NCBI GenBank assembly: GCA_944385415.1
Contig: CALWXC010000014.1
Coordinates: forward strand, 1 to 64,000
From: an uncultured Oscillospiraceae bacterium
Lineage (GTDB): Bacteria; Bacillota; Clostridia; Oscillospirales; Oscillospiraceae
Reading direction: 5' to 3'
DNA: 64,000 nt
The position numbers and the translations under genes were made by a program. This document shows positions 24,603 through 33,264 of this stretch, in pieces (position 1 is the first letter of the stretch; each line of letters starts with the position of its first letter). The notes beneath the pieces were generated by a model that had not been told where the DNA came from, did not search any database, and saw only the letters and a list, made by a program, of their open reading frames with translations.

Positions 24603-24820
24603 TTTGGTCGTGATGGGTCCGGCGGAGCGGCGGTATGGCACAAACCGTTTGTTCCGCCGGACCGTGGAAAAGAGGGGGATATCACGGGGACGTGGGACCC
24701 TGGGCCTGCCTCGTCCCAGGCGTCCCGACCGTCCAGAGATACGGAATACCGCTGCCCGCTCTCGCGTCCCTTCGGAAGTCAGGCAAGACGGGGGCCGGTT
24801 GGTCCCCGCTCCCGAAGGCC
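24603..24820. other. Gene-free, hairpin-rich GC-rich segment
   Basis: No convincing gene is seen on either strand. The segment holds several strong inverted repeats: GGTCCGGCGGA/TCCGCCGGACC enclosing ACAAACCGTTTGT (24614-24663), CTGGG/CCCAG-type repeats near 24695-24720, and CCTTCGG/CCGAAGG arms around 24770-24818. Short open frames exist but lack ribosome binding sites. It may be a structured RNA or decayed sequence downstream of the cobalamin riboswitch. Confidence 0.45.
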
Positions 24821-24852
24821 GCAAAAAAGCGGACGTCGCCACGTCCGCTTTT
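24821..24852 (-). terminator. Terminator of the cobalamin-riboswitch transcript
   Basis: A 10-bp stem (AAGCGGACGT / ACGTCCGCTT) with a 4-base loop. On the minus strand it is followed by six T residues; on the plus strand only by TTTTG. It would end a riboswitch transcript after roughly 400 bases. Confidence 0.75.
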
Positions 24853-24944
24853 GTTGTTTCCATTCTGGAATACCGGAGCCGATGCTGCTGCATCGCTCCC
24901 TTTGGCGTTGTTTTAGAGCAGTCCCCAAACGGGGGTGGAGCTCC

Positions 24945-25205
24945 TAGTAGGTCTTCTGACTGAAGCGTTCAGGCAGTTCGTCCTGCCAACGGGTGTCCCT
25001 CGCCTTCCCAGCGGCTGCGCCGCCAGTGACCTGCTTTCGCAGAAAAGAGACATCCTCCGCCATCACAGCTAGGCATCCGTCCTCCGCCCGGACTTTCGTC
25101 CGAGGTTCCGGTACGGCGCCTGTCCGGGAGTTTCACCCGATTCCCTTGTTCAGTACAAGGATGCGTGTCCAGTCCGTGGACCGGGTCGCGCACATTGCCA
25201 CAAAA
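24945..25205 (-). ncRNA. Cobalamin (B12) riboswitch, apparently orphan
   Basis: Read on the minus strand, the conserved aptamer blocks occur in order: GGGAATCGGGTGAAA (about 25145-25131), GCTGTGATGG, the B12-box-like GGTCACTGG, CTGGGAAGGC, and AGTCAGAAGACCTAC (about 24961-24947). An extra helix with a GGAC-GAAA-GTCC hairpin is inserted in the middle. Cobalamin riboswitches usually repress B12 transport or synthesis genes, but none follows; the downstream 340 bases contain a terminator and no gene. The 5' limit is approximate. Confidence 0.87.
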
Positions 25206-25235
25206 GCCGGATCTGGTATTCAATTCTCTAGAACC

Positions 25236-25264
25236 ATCCTACCACATTCCGGCTCCGCTGTAAA
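25236..25264 (-). promoter_or_regulatory. Promoter of the cobalamin riboswitch
   Basis: On the minus strand TTTACA (25264-25259) and TAGGAT (25241-25236) are 17 bases apart, placing the transcript start near 25229. It lies just past the end of the folate operon. Confidence 0.6.
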
Positions 25265-25303
25265 CCCCAACGGGGTTTTTTCTGCGTTTTTTCTGCGTCT
25301 GAT

Positions 25304-26122
25304 TTATCCGTTCCGCAGCTCTGCCAGCATGGTCTCCACGGTCTTTCCCGTCACCGGGTGACGCTTCCACGGGGCAATCTGCGCCATGGGCTCCAGGACA
25401 AAGTCCCGCAAGTGCATCTCCTTATGGGGGATTTGCAGCGTCGGGCCGTCCAACACCCGGTCGTCATAGAGCAGAATATCCAGGTCCAGTGTCCGGGGGC
25501 CCCAGTGAATGGTGCGCTGCCGGTTGGCCGCCGCTTCCATCTCATGAAGACAGTCCAGCAGCTCCTCCGGCTCCAGCAGCGTCCGCAGCTCCAGGGCACC
25601 GTTGAGGAAATCGTCCTGTTCCACGCCGCCGTAGGGGGCTGTCACCAGATAGTCCGACACCCGGACCACCTGGCAGTCGGGCCGGTCGTTGAGCTGGGCC
25701 ACCGCGCCGTCCAGATACGCCTGCTTATCCCCCAGATTGGAGCCCAGGGCCACATAGGCCGTGTGCCAGCCCCGATGGATGGCCACCGAAACCGTTTGGA
25801 GGGGCAAACCGATGGGAGCCCAGGGCTTTTCCACCTCCACGTCCACCTGTTCCAACAGGGGATATTCCAGCAGCAGTGCACGAGCCAGCTGCTCCACCAC
25901 GCTTTCCAGCAGCTTCCAGGTGTGTTCCTGGACATACTTCTGGACAAAGTGGCTCACCTCGCCGTAGTGGAGAGAAGCGGTCAAATCGTCGGTGCATCCG
26001 GCCTTGCGGGTGCTGAGGTACAGGGTGAGATTGAACACAAATTTCTGCCCCAGGACGTTTTCTTCGGGAAACACGCCGTGATGGGCGAAGACTTCCAGCT
26101 TTTGAATGGTGATCTTGTCCAT
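25304..26122 (-). CDS. folK: Bifunctional dihydroneopterin aldolase / HPPK (FolB-FolK fusion)
   Basis: A 272-residue fusion. Residues 1-118 are FolB, which converts dihydroneopterin to 6-hydroxymethyl-dihydropterin (LEVFAHHGVFPEENVLGQKF; catalytic Lys in EKPWAP). Residues 121-272 are FolK, which adds pyrophosphate from ATP (AYVALGSNLGDKQAYL; the signature HWGPRTLDLDILLYDD). It lies ten bases after folP as the last gene of the folate operon. Fused FolB-FolK proteins are common in Firmicutes. Confidence 0.96.
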   Translation of the reverse strand: MDKITIQKLEVFAHHGVFPEENVLGQKFVFNLTLYLSTRKAGCTDDLTASLHYGEVSHFVQKYVQEHTWKLLESVVEQLARALLLEYPLLEQVDVEVEKPWAPIGLPLQTVSVAIHRGWHTAYVALGSNLGDKQAYLDGAVAQLNDRPDCQVVRVSDYLVTAPYGGVEQDDFLNGALELRTLLEPEELLDCLHEMEAAANRQRTIHWGPRTLDLDILLYDDRVLDGPTLQIPHKEMHLRDFVLEPMAQIAPWKRHPVTGKTVETMLAELRNG

Positions 26123-26132
26123 GTTTTCCTCC

Positions 26133-26939
26133 TTACCGGCCCAGAATGGCCTCGGTCATGGTGATGGCCCGGCGGTTTTCCTTGACATCGTGGACCCGCA
26201 CAAAGGCGCAGTCCTGGAGCACGGCCATGACGGTCGTAACCAGCGTCCCCTCCACCCGCTGATCGGCGGGCAGGTCCAGGGTCAGACCGATAACCGATTT
26301 CCGGGACGTTCCCAGGAGAATGGGCAGATTCAACTGGTGCAGCCGCTCCAACCGGCGGATGCACAGCAGGTTTTGCTCATAGGTTTTGGCAAAGCCCACG
26401 CCGGGGTCCACCATGATTTTCTCCCGTGCGACGCCGGCGGCTTCGGCAATGGCCACGGAGCCCTCCAGGTCCCGGACCAAATCCTTCAAAAAGTCGTCAT
26501 AGACCGCCTCCCGGCGGTTGTGCATCAGGCAGCAGGCGGCACCGTATTGGGCCGTCAGCTCTGCCACCTTGGGGTCATGACGGAAGCCCCATATATCATT
26601 GACCAGATCGGCCCCCGCCGCCAGAGCTGCCGCCGTCACAGGGCCCTTATAGGTATCGATGGACACGGGCACATCCAGCCGGGCTTTGACGGCTTCAATG
26701 ACCGGCGCTACCCGGTCAATCTCCTCCTGGTCGGGAATCACCGTGTGGCCGGGCCGGGTGGACTCGCCGCCGATGTCGATGATATCCGCGCCGTCTGCCA
26801 CCATCTCTTCCGCATGGCGCAAGGCCGCGTCGAGACGGTCGAATTTGCCGCCGTCGGAAAAGGAATCGGGCGTCACATTCAGAATGCCCATGATGTACGT
26901 CTTTCCATGGTCCGCAAAGGTGCGGTTTCCAATAATCAT
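26133..26939 (-). CDS. folP: Dihydropteroate synthase
   Basis: A 268-residue TIM-barrel enzyme that condenses hydroxymethyl-dihydropterin pyrophosphate with p-aminobenzoate; it is the sulfonamide target. Signatures are GILNVTPDSFSDGGKF (about 18-33), DIIDIGGESTRPGH and the late GTSRKSVIG loop. The second gene downstream is folB-folK, its substrate supplier. The start follows a short spacer after the HD hydrolase gene. Confidence 0.97.
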   Translation of the reverse strand: MIIGNRTFADHGKTYIMGILNVTPDSFSDGGKFDRLDAALRHAEEMVADGADIIDIGGESTRPGHTVIPDQEEIDRVAPVIEAVKARLDVPVSIDTYKGPVTAAALAAGADLVNDIWGFRHDPKVAELTAQYGAACCLMHNRREAVYDDFLKDLVRDLEGSVAIAEAAGVAREKIMVDPGVGFAKTYEQNLLCIRRLERLHQLNLPILLGTSRKSVIGLTLDLPADQRVEGTLVTTVMAVLQDCAFVRVHDVKENRRAITMTEAILGR

Positions 26940-26957
26940 AACGAAACTCCTCGTGGT

Positions 26958-27443
26958 TCAATATGCAATTTGCAGGTTTTTCTTTTCCGGCAGCCAGTTG
27001 CAGTCCGCCGCCGCCGGACAGGCATAGCAGGCCCGGGACGCCTTGTCGGCCCGGTACAGGCTGCGGCACAGCCAATCCTCCGCCCCTGTCTTCCGATGGG
27101 AGAGAATCGCCTGTTGAATGGCCGCCGTCTCCGTCTCGGAAAAACCGCAGTCCCGGAGAATCTCCCCGGCTAACCTGGCCCCGGCAACCTCATGGGGCGT
27201 GCCCGCGGTGCTCTGCTCCTGACGGCCCACGTCGTGGAGCAGGGCGGCGGCATACAGGACCTCTTTCGACAGGTCCACACCGTCCTCCAGCCCCAGGATA
27301 TACAGAATCCGCGCCACGTCCAGCAGATGTTCCATGGAGTGGCGGCAGAATTGCCGGTCCGCTTCCGCCGCCCACAGCTGCCCGTACTCCCGCTGAAAAA
27401 TCGGGTGGCAGCGGACGGCCTCCAGTCGTTTCATGGTGTCCAT
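26958..27443 (-). CDS. HD-domain phosphohydrolase in the folate operon
   Basis: A 161-residue HD protein. The metal-binding pattern is H35 (CRHSMEHLLDVARI), HD in AALLHDVGRQ, and a later H in LSHRKTGAEDW. The C-terminus has four cysteines (RACYACPAAADC), possibly a zinc site. It sits one base after folE and before folP. No Nudix FolQ is seen, so it may remove phosphates from dihydroneopterin triphosphate; that role is inference from position. Confidence 0.85.
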   Translation of the reverse strand: MDTMKRLEAVRCHPIFQREYGQLWAAEADRQFCRHSMEHLLDVARILYILGLEDGVDLSKEVLYAAALLHDVGRQEQSTAGTPHEVAGARLAGEILRDCGFSETETAAIQQAILSHRKTGAEDWLCRSLYRADKASRACYACPAAADCNWLPEKKNLQIAY

Positions 27444-27444
27444 C

Positions 27445-27999
27445 TTATTTCACCATCTGCAAAAAGGTCTGCTGCAAGGACAGGTCCTCGGCAAAGACGC
27501 CGCGGACAATGGTGGTGACGGTCTTGCTGCCGGGCTTCTGGACGCCCCGCATGGTCATGCACATATGTTCCGCTTCCAGCATGACCATGACGCCCTTGGG
27601 ATGCAGATGCTGTTCCAAGGCGTCGGCAATCTGGGCCGTCATGTTCTCCTGAATCTGGGGCCGCCGGGCAAAGACCTCCACGGTCCGGGCCAGCTTGCTC
27701 AGGCCCGCCACCCGGCCGTCGGGGATGTAGGCCACATGGGCTTTGCCGTAAAAGGGCAGCAGGTGGTGTTCACAGACGGAGTAAAAGAGAATATCCTTTT
27801 CCAGCACCATATTGTTGTTGACCGCCTGGAACTGTTTGGCCAGATGCGTGCCGGGGTCCTCGTAGAGACCGCCGAATATCTGTTGGCACATTCTGGCGAT
27901 ACGGTCCGGCGTCTCCAGCAGACCCTCCCGGTTCACATCCTCGCCGATGCCCTCCAGCAGCAGCCGGACGCCTTCTCTGATCTTGTCCTGATCCATCAT
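27445..27999 (-). CDS. folE: GTP cyclohydrolase I
   Basis: A 184-residue enzyme making dihydroneopterin triphosphate from GTP, the first folate step. Zinc ligands and active-site residues are in [10 protein letters not shown] and [19 protein letters not shown] and RPQIQENMT are also typical. The start at 27999 (ATG ATG GAT) has AGGAGG upstream; a longer frame to 28056 has no such site. It is the first gene of the operon behind the tetrahydrofolate riboswitch. Confidence 0.97.
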   Translation of the reverse strand: MMDQDKIREGVRLLLEGIGEDVNREGLLETPDRIARMCQQIFGGLYEDPGTHLAKQFQAVNNNMVLEKDILFYSVCEHHLLPFYGKAHVAYIPDGRVAGLSKLARTVEVFARRPQIQENMTAQIADALEQHLHPKGVMVMLEAEHMCMTMRGVQKPGSKTVTTIVRGVFAEDLSLQQTFLQMVK

Positions 28000-28045
28000 G
28001 CTCGTGTTCCTCCTTTTTTTCTGTTCGAGACGCGAGTTTTTGCAT

Positions 28046-28145
28046 AAAAAAACCATCCCGATGTGAGTGAGCCGTTGGAATCAACAATACCGCACAGCCA
28101 TCCGAAGACGGCTGCACTCCCCTTCACAATCGAGATGTATGGATT
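28046..28145 (-). terminator. Putative expression-platform terminator of the folate leader
   Basis: On the minus strand CCATACATCTCGAT (about 28145-28132) can pair with ATCGGGATGG (28062-28053), enclosing a GCAGCC/GGCTG hairpin, and is followed directly by seven T residues (28052-28046). The arrangement suggests riboswitch-controlled termination before folE. The exact pairing is a manual reading. Confidence 0.55.
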
Positions 28146-28156
28146 CATCTGTATGT

Positions 28157-28246
28157 TGCAACGGGTGCGGGCTCCGCATCGTAAGACGAGCTTTTCGTTT
28201 CTGTGGCAACTCCCCATCCACGGAACACTTGACGCACAGAGCCCTA
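28157..28246 (-). ncRNA. Tetrahydrofolate (THF) riboswitch
   Basis: Minus-strand sequence matches the conserved THF aptamer: TGCGTCAAGTG (28236-28226), GGATGGGGAGTTG (28219-28207), GAAACGAAAAGC (about 28201-28190) and the closing CGCACCCGTTGC (28168-28157), with GGGCTC/GAGCCC forming a closing helix. It lies about 160 bases before folE and should turn the folate operon down when reduced folates are plentiful. Confidence 0.83.
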
Positions 28247-28268
28247 TTCTGCAATATTGTTCGCCGTG

Positions 28269-28297
28269 AGTATAGCACAGCCACCGCCGGAATGCAA
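28269..28297 (-). promoter_or_regulatory. Promoter of the folate operon
   Basis: TTGCAT (28297-28292) and TATACT (28274-28269) on the minus strand are 17 bases apart, starting transcription a few bases before the riboswitch. Confidence 0.75.
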
Positions 28298-28415
28298 TGG
28301 GCAATCCCGCGGCGGGGCGTCCAGATTCGGTATTTTTTTACTTTTTCGGGTTTGGCAGTTGCAGAACCGCACCGCTCCCCTGCCCGGCTTCTCCCCACGG
28401 CACACCGGGGCACTC

Positions 28416-28458
28416 TGGACAAACCGCGCTCCATTGGGTATAATACCAATCATATGAT
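28416..28458 (+). promoter_or_regulatory. Promoter and possible operator of the TetR gene
   Basis: TGGACA (28416-28421) and TATAAT (28439-28444) are 17 bases apart. The -10 box lies in the palindrome GGTATAATACC, and ATCATATGAT (28449-28458) follows. Either palindrome could be the site for self-repression. Confidence 0.6.
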
Positions 28459-28502
28459 TTTTACAGAACCCCTGCCGCTTGATACCAAAGGAGGATGTGC
28501 GG

Positions 28503-29030
28503 ATGCCGTCAGACACCAAGCAGGCAATCGCCGCTGCGTTTGCCCAGCTTTCACAGAAAAAACCTGTGGACAAAATCACTGTGAAAGACTTGGTGGAGCA
28601 TTGCGGCATCTCCCGGCAGACCTTTTACTACCATTTCCAGGATATTCTCGATGTGATGGAGTGGTCCATTCGACAGCTGCCGCAAAAAGCCACAGACAAC
28701 AGCCTGCATCTTCCCTCGGAAGCGGAAGCCATTGAGGAATTTATCGTCGTAGCCACCACATACGGTGATGTTCTGCTGCGGCTGATGAGCTCCCAGAAGC
28801 GGGAGCAGGTGGAATCGTTTTTCGTCACCGCCATGAGCACCTGCATTCATCAGTTTATCATTGCCCGGAAGCCGGACTGGAAGTTTAATCAAGCCGATTT
28901 GACCGTGGTGCTGCGGTTTTACGCCTGCGGCATGACCGGCGTGATTCTGGACCTCTGCCGCAGAAAGGATGTGGACTACAAACAGCTGTCCGTTCAACTG
29001 GCCGAACTGCTGTCCGGTAATCTGATTTGA
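28503..29030 (+). CDS. TetR/AcrR-family transcriptional regulator (DhaS-like)
   Basis: A 175-residue regulator. The N-terminal helix-turn-helix (about 18-48) includes ITVKDLVEHCGISRQTFYYHF, followed by an all-helical ligand/dimer domain. AAAGGAGG (28488-28495) precedes ATG 28503 by seven bases. It is divergent from the folate operon and followed by its own terminator. The target is unknown; self-regulation is plausible from promoter palindromes. Confidence 0.9.
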   Translation: MPSDTKQAIAAAFAQLSQKKPVDKITVKDLVEHCGISRQTFYYHFQDILDVMEWSIRQLPQKATDNSLHLPSEAEAIEEFIVVATTYGDVLLRLMSSQKREQVESFFVTAMSTCIHQFIIARKPDWKFNQADLTVVLRFYACGMTGVILDLCRRKDVDYKQLSVQLAELLSGNLI

Positions 29031-29037
29031 ACCCCCG

Positions 29038-29070
29038 CCCCGTATGTGTTTTTTACACATGCGGGGTTTT
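29038..29070 (+). terminator. Terminator of the TetR gene
   Basis: CCCCGTATGTGT and ACACATGCGGGG pair (one G-T) around a T-rich loop and are followed by TTTTG. Confidence 0.85.
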
Positions 29071-29245
29071 GTCTATACAGATTCAAAAAATTGTCCATGG
29101 CGCTGCGCCGCCCTGTCCCCTACAATAAACTGTATTGTATCTTGCACACATCGCGGCACAGGATAGCCCGTTGCCGTGCCCCCATTCCACCGGTTCTGCC
29201 GGGCGGCGCGTGGAAGGGTCCAGAAGTTTCAGGAGGAATCTGCGG

Positions 29246-31053
29246 ATGAAAGAAGTCAAATCTCCAAAAAAACCACTGATCTATTATTATGTGATCGTCA
29301 TGCTCTGTCTGTTGCTGTTCAATTCTCTGGTGATGCCCTGGCTGGCCCAGCGGCAGATCATTGAAGTGGACTACGGCACCTTTTTGACGATGACCGAGCA
29401 GCATCAGATCGGTCAAGTGGAGGTGCAGGAAAATCAAATCCTGTTTACAGACAAAACAATACCACCATTTACAAGACCGGCGTCATGAACGACCCGCTGT
29501 TGGTGGAACGACTCAACGCCTCCGGCGCAATCTTCGGACAGGAGATTGTGGAAGAGATGTCGCCGCTGATGTCCATTGTGGTCTATTGGATTCTGCCTGT
29601 GGTGCTGTTCATCGGCATTGGACAGCTGATGAGCAAGAAGCTCATGAACAAGGGCGGCGGCAACCGCATGATGTTCGGCATGGGCAATTCCAATGCCAAG
29701 GTCTACGTCCAGTCCAGCGAGGGCATCCACTTTGCCGATGTGGCCGGCGAGGACGAGGCCAAGGAAAATCTGGCGGAAATTGTGGACTATCTGCACAATC
29801 CCGGCAAATACCGGGAAATCGGCGCATCCATGCCCAAGGGCGTCCTGCTGGTGGGCCCTCCCGGCACCGGTAAAACCATGCTGGCCAAGGCCGTGGCCGG
29901 TGAGGCAAACGTCCCCTTCTTCTCCATGTCCGGCTCGGAATTTGTGGAGATGTTCGTGGGTATGGGCGCTTCCAAGGTCCGGGATCTGTTCCGCCAGGCC
30001 AAGGAAAAAGCGCCGTGCATTGTCTTTATCGACGAAATCGACGCCATCGGCAAGAAGCGTGACGGCCAGATGGGCGGCAACGATGAACGGGAGCAGACGC
30101 TGAATCAGCTGTTGACGGAAATGGATGGCTTTGAGGGCAACACCGGCGTCATCATCCTGGCCGCCACCAACCGGCCCGAATCTCTGGACCCGGCGCTGAC
30201 GCGGCCCGGCCGTTTCGACCAGCGGGTGCCGGTGGAGCTGCCGGATTTGAAGGGACGGGAGGACATTCTCAAGGTCCACGCCCGGAAAATCAAAGTGGCC
30301 GACGATGTGGACTTCCACCAGATCGCCCGCATGGCCTCCGGCGCCAGCGGCGCGGAGCTGGCCAACATTGTCAATGAAGCGGCCCTGCGGGCCGTCCGCA
30401 GCGGCCGGCCCTTTGCCAACCAGAGCGATCTGGAAGAGAGCATCGAAGTGGTCATTGCAGGTTATCAGAAGAAAAACGCCATTCTCACCGATCAGGAGAA
30501 ATGGACCGTGGCCTATCATGAAATCGGCCATGCCCTGGTGGCCGCCTGTCAGACCCAGTCGGCTCCGGTGCAGAAAATCACCATCATTCCCCGGACCTCC
30601 GGCGCGTTGGGCTACACCATGCAGGTGGAGGAAGGCAACAAATACCTCATGACCAAAGAGGAAATCGAAAACAAAATTGCCACGTACACCGGCGGCCGCG
30701 CCGCCGAAGAGGTGGTGTTCAACACCAGCTCCACTGGCGCGTCCAACGACATTGAACAGGCCACCAAGCTGGCCCGGTCCATGATCACCCGGTACGGTAT
30801 GAGCAAGGATTTCGATATGGTGGCCATGGAGACCACCACCAACCAGTATTTGGGCGGCGACACTTCTCTGACCTGTTCCATGGAGACCCAGACGGAAATT
30901 GACCGGCAGGTGGTGGCGCTGGTCCGCCGGCAGCACCAAAAGGCCGTGCAGATTCTCACGGACCACCTGGACAAGCTCCACGCTCTGTCCAAGTACCTTT
31001 ATGAAAAAGAAACGATCACCGGTGAGGAATTTATGGAAATTCTCAACGGTTGA
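29246..31053 (+). pseudogene. ftsH: ftsH-like AAA+ membrane metalloprotease, split by a one-base frameshift
   Basis: FtsH degrades misfolded membrane and regulatory proteins. The start ATG 29246 (AGGAGG nine bases upstream) opens a frame with the first membrane helix (YYYVIVMLCLLLFNSLVM) that ends early at 29488. The rest (second helix, Walker A GPPGTGKT, Walker B FIDEID, arginine fingers, HEIGH zinc site) is in the -1 frame to 31053. One missing A in the run 29453-29456 explains the break: with five A's the text becomes DKNNTTIYKTGVMNDPLL. The C-terminus is shorter than in E. coli FtsH. It may be a sequencing error; an internal start at 29485 lacks a ribosome binding site. Confidence 0.85.
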
Positions 31054-31058
31054 CCATG

Positions 31059-31098
31059 AAAAACCGCCCAGCTCTCGAAAGAGCGTTGGGCGGTTTTC
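31059..31098 (+). terminator. Terminator after ftsH
   Basis: AAAACCGCCCA...TGGGCGGTTTT with an inner GCTCT/AGAGC helix. It is symmetrical enough to serve also the converging minus-strand exporter gene. Confidence 0.85.
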
Positions 31099-31137
31099 TG
31101 TATTTGTGGCCTGCAAAATCCCTCCCCGGTTCTGCGG

Positions 31138-33258
31138 TTACAGCCCCAGGATCTTGGCGGCACTGCGGCGGGTCAGCCGGTAGACACCGTACAGGCCCAG
31201 GGAGATCAGGACGGCCAGGGCCAGACAGTTTCGCAGTCCCAGGACCTCGCTGAGCGTAAAGCGGTTGTCGTTGAAGTAGAGAATCATGGTATAAAAGGCG
31301 AAAATCAGGGACGTTCCGGCCACGGTTGGCACCAGGAACACCCGCCGGACCTGGCTGGCTGCCGAACGATTCAGATACGCCGCCGGTGCGCCCATACGGC
31401 GCAGATCGTCGTAGACCGGCCGGTTGGTGATGGCAATGGTCAGACTGCGGGTAAAGGCAATGACCACCACCGCCGCAAAACAGACGATGGCAATAAAGAT
31501 AAACAGCATCAGGAACACCGCCATGGTTTTGACGAAATCCGCCTGGTCCAGCACCCGGAACTTGGGCATGTACTGCCAGTACAGTCGGAACTCAGAGCTG
31601 TCCCGCTGCTCATAATCGATGCCGGGCAGGCCGCTCTCCTGCAAGTGCTCCCGGTCCAGGAAGTAATAGCCCTGCTCTTTCCGTTCAATTTCCCGAAGAA
31701 TCGGGTCCCAGCTATCAAATTGCTCCACCTCCGGGCCGGAGCGGTCCACAATGCGGTGAAACAATGCTTTGGCAAACTCGTAGGACGATGCACAATCCCG
31801 TACATTGAAAAAGACCATCTCCTCCCGCCACTCGTCGGACAATCCGGCGGTCATTGCCGTAAAGTCGGCGTCATCCAACACATAGTGGCCGAATAACAGG
31901 TCATGGCGCAGGGATTCCGTCAATGTCATGTCCCAGCTTTCCCCGGTACACACATTGGTTACCTGGGTGGCCGTTCCGTCAAACACCCCCTGATTGCTGC
32001 CGGTGGCGTCCAGAATGGCCGCCATCTCCCCCGGCTCCAATTCCACCGTGTTGCCGGTCAAGGCGCGGTACGCCGATTCCGACAGAAACAGTTCACTCTG
32101 AAGCAGTTTATAGTAGACGCTTTCCCAGGTGGTCCCCAGGGGGCCTTCCGTCTCCACCTGGCGTTCGCCGTCCACGCCCAGCCGGGCCATGGGTGCCTGG
32201 ACGTAAAACGTGATCTCCACACCGTAGTCCTCCGCCATGTCCCGGACTTCGTCCCCCACGGGAAGGTCCTGGTCGGCCCGAAAATGGTAGGCGTAATCCA
32301 CGGGCCGGGCGTCGATGGACATGGTGGAGCTGGTACCCAGCATGGGTGCATAGAAGCTGGCAAAATAGGCCCCGGCCAGGAGCACCGTCATCACCAGCAT
32401 ATTCCTTACGGTCTGGCGGCCCTGAAATTTCATCATGGAAACGGAGATAATATCCCGGTAACGGTGACGCCGTCCGCCCCAGCCGTTGGCCACCGTGTGG
32501 AGCAGCAGCATGTAGAGCCCCACCAGAGCCGGAAGATAGAAGATGGCGGTCAAGCCCCCCGGTGCGTACCAATGGAACACCTGCACGCAGAAGGACGGCA
32601 CGATATAGCCCAGGAAGCCGCCCGCCGCCAGCAGCACAATGCCCAGCCAGCCGTACCACCGGGGCACAGCCCGGACCGGTTCGGACTTGTGGCTCTCGTG
32701 GACCACGTCCATAATATCGGTTCTGCCCACGGAGCGGCTTCCCTGGAAAAACAGCATGGCAGTCACATAGACCGCAAAGGCCAGCGCGTAGCCCATGGCC
32801 TGTGGGTCAAACCGGAGTCCCATCTCCTGGGTATCCACCACCAGCGCCCGAAACACCTGCCACAAACACCAGGCCAGCGGCGCACCCAACAGGGCTCCCA
32901 GGCCGCAGGCCCCGATGGACAGGACAGCCAATTCCTTGCGCAGCTCGCGTTTCAGCTGGCGGCGGGACGCGCCCAGGGCCAGGAAAATTCCGGTTTCCCA
33001 GGATTTTTGACGGAAGAACAGCCCAGCGGCGTAGGTGGTAAACACGGCACAGCCCAAGACCGCCAGCACAAAGATCATCATAACCTGTTTACGGCTGTCG
33101 CCGCCCTCCGGCAGCACCGCCAGAATGGTGGGCGAGCGCATCATGGACACATAGGCGGTAATCAGCAGCACAGAGAAAAAACAGCACCCGGCCAAAAGCG
33201 CGTACCGGCCCCGATTGTGGCGGCGCAGCCGGTCATATACAGCGGAAAAGGAATCCAC
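31138..33258 (-). CDS. FtsX-like ABC exporter permease (BceB/MacB type)
   Basis: A 706-residue membrane protein. An N-terminal helix (LLAGCCFFSVLLITAYVSMM) and an FtsX core (VLAVLGCAVFTTYAAGLFF, LALGASRRQLKREL) are followed by further helices, a large soluble domain (about 340-560) and three C-terminal helices with AITNRPVYDDLRRMGAPAAY. It pairs with the ATPase gene seven bases upstream. Such exporters remove or sense antimicrobial peptides or act on lipids. The substrate is unknown. Confidence 0.88.
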   Translation of the reverse strand: MDSFSAVYDRLRRHNRGRYALLAGCCFFSVLLITAYVSMMRSPTILAVLPEGGDSRKQVMMIFVLAVLGCAVFTTYAAGLFFRQKSWETGIFLALGASRRQLKRELRKELAVLSIGACGLGALLGAPLAWCLWQVFRALVVDTQEMGLRFDPQAMGYALAFAVYVTAMLFFQGSRSVGRTDIMDVVHESHKSEPVRAVPRWYGWLGIVLLAAGGFLGYIVPSFCVQVFHWYAPGGLTAIFYLPALVGLYMLLLHTVANGWGGRRHRYRDIISVSMMKFQGRQTVRNMLVMTVLLAGAYFASFYAPMLGTSSTMSIDARPVDYAYHFRADQDLPVGDEVRDMAEDYGVEITFYVQAPMARLGVDGERQVETEGPLGTTWESVYYKLLQSELFLSESAYRALTGNTVELEPGEMAAILDATGSNQGVFDGTATQVTNVCTGESWDMTLTESLRHDLLFGHYVLDDADFTAMTAGLSDEWREEMVFFNVRDCASSYEFAKALFHRIVDRSGPEVEQFDSWDPILREIERKEQGYYFLDREHLQESGLPGIDYEQRDSSEFRLYWQYMPKFRVLDQADFVKTMAVFLMLFIFIAIVCFAAVVVIAFTRSLTIAITNRPVYDDLRRMGAPAAYLNRSAASQVRRVFLVPTVAGTSLIFAFYTMILYFNDNRFTLSEVLGLRNCLALAVLISLGLYGVYRLTRRSAAKILGL

Positions 33259-33264
33259 AGCGTC

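Noticed and set aside
24552..24893. A 113-codon minus-strand frame downstream of the B12 riboswitch
   Set aside because: It would be the expected regulated gene, but its start has poorly spaced upstream purines, it reads through the terminator stem, and the text is arginine/proline-rich without any domain.
25090..25130. GAAAGTCCGGGC on the minus strand, similar to a conserved RNase P RNA block
   Set aside because: The remaining RNase P core is absent, and the flanking blocks are those of a cobalamin aptamer, so it is an inserted helix.
25255..25300. Plus-strand terminator AACCCC/GGGGTT followed by T6
   Set aside because: No plus-strand gene feeds into it. It could be a weak end signal for the folate operon on the minus strand, but the T-run there is only three bases, so no call was made.
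27192..27518. Plus-strand frames opposite folE and the HD gene
   Set aside because: Antisense to conserved enzymes, with no start signals or recognisable domains.
29446..29460. Programmed frameshift in ftsH
   Set aside because: Only four A residues are present and the flanking codons do not give a canonical slippery heptamer; FtsH is not known to use frameshifting. A mutation or sequencing error is simpler.
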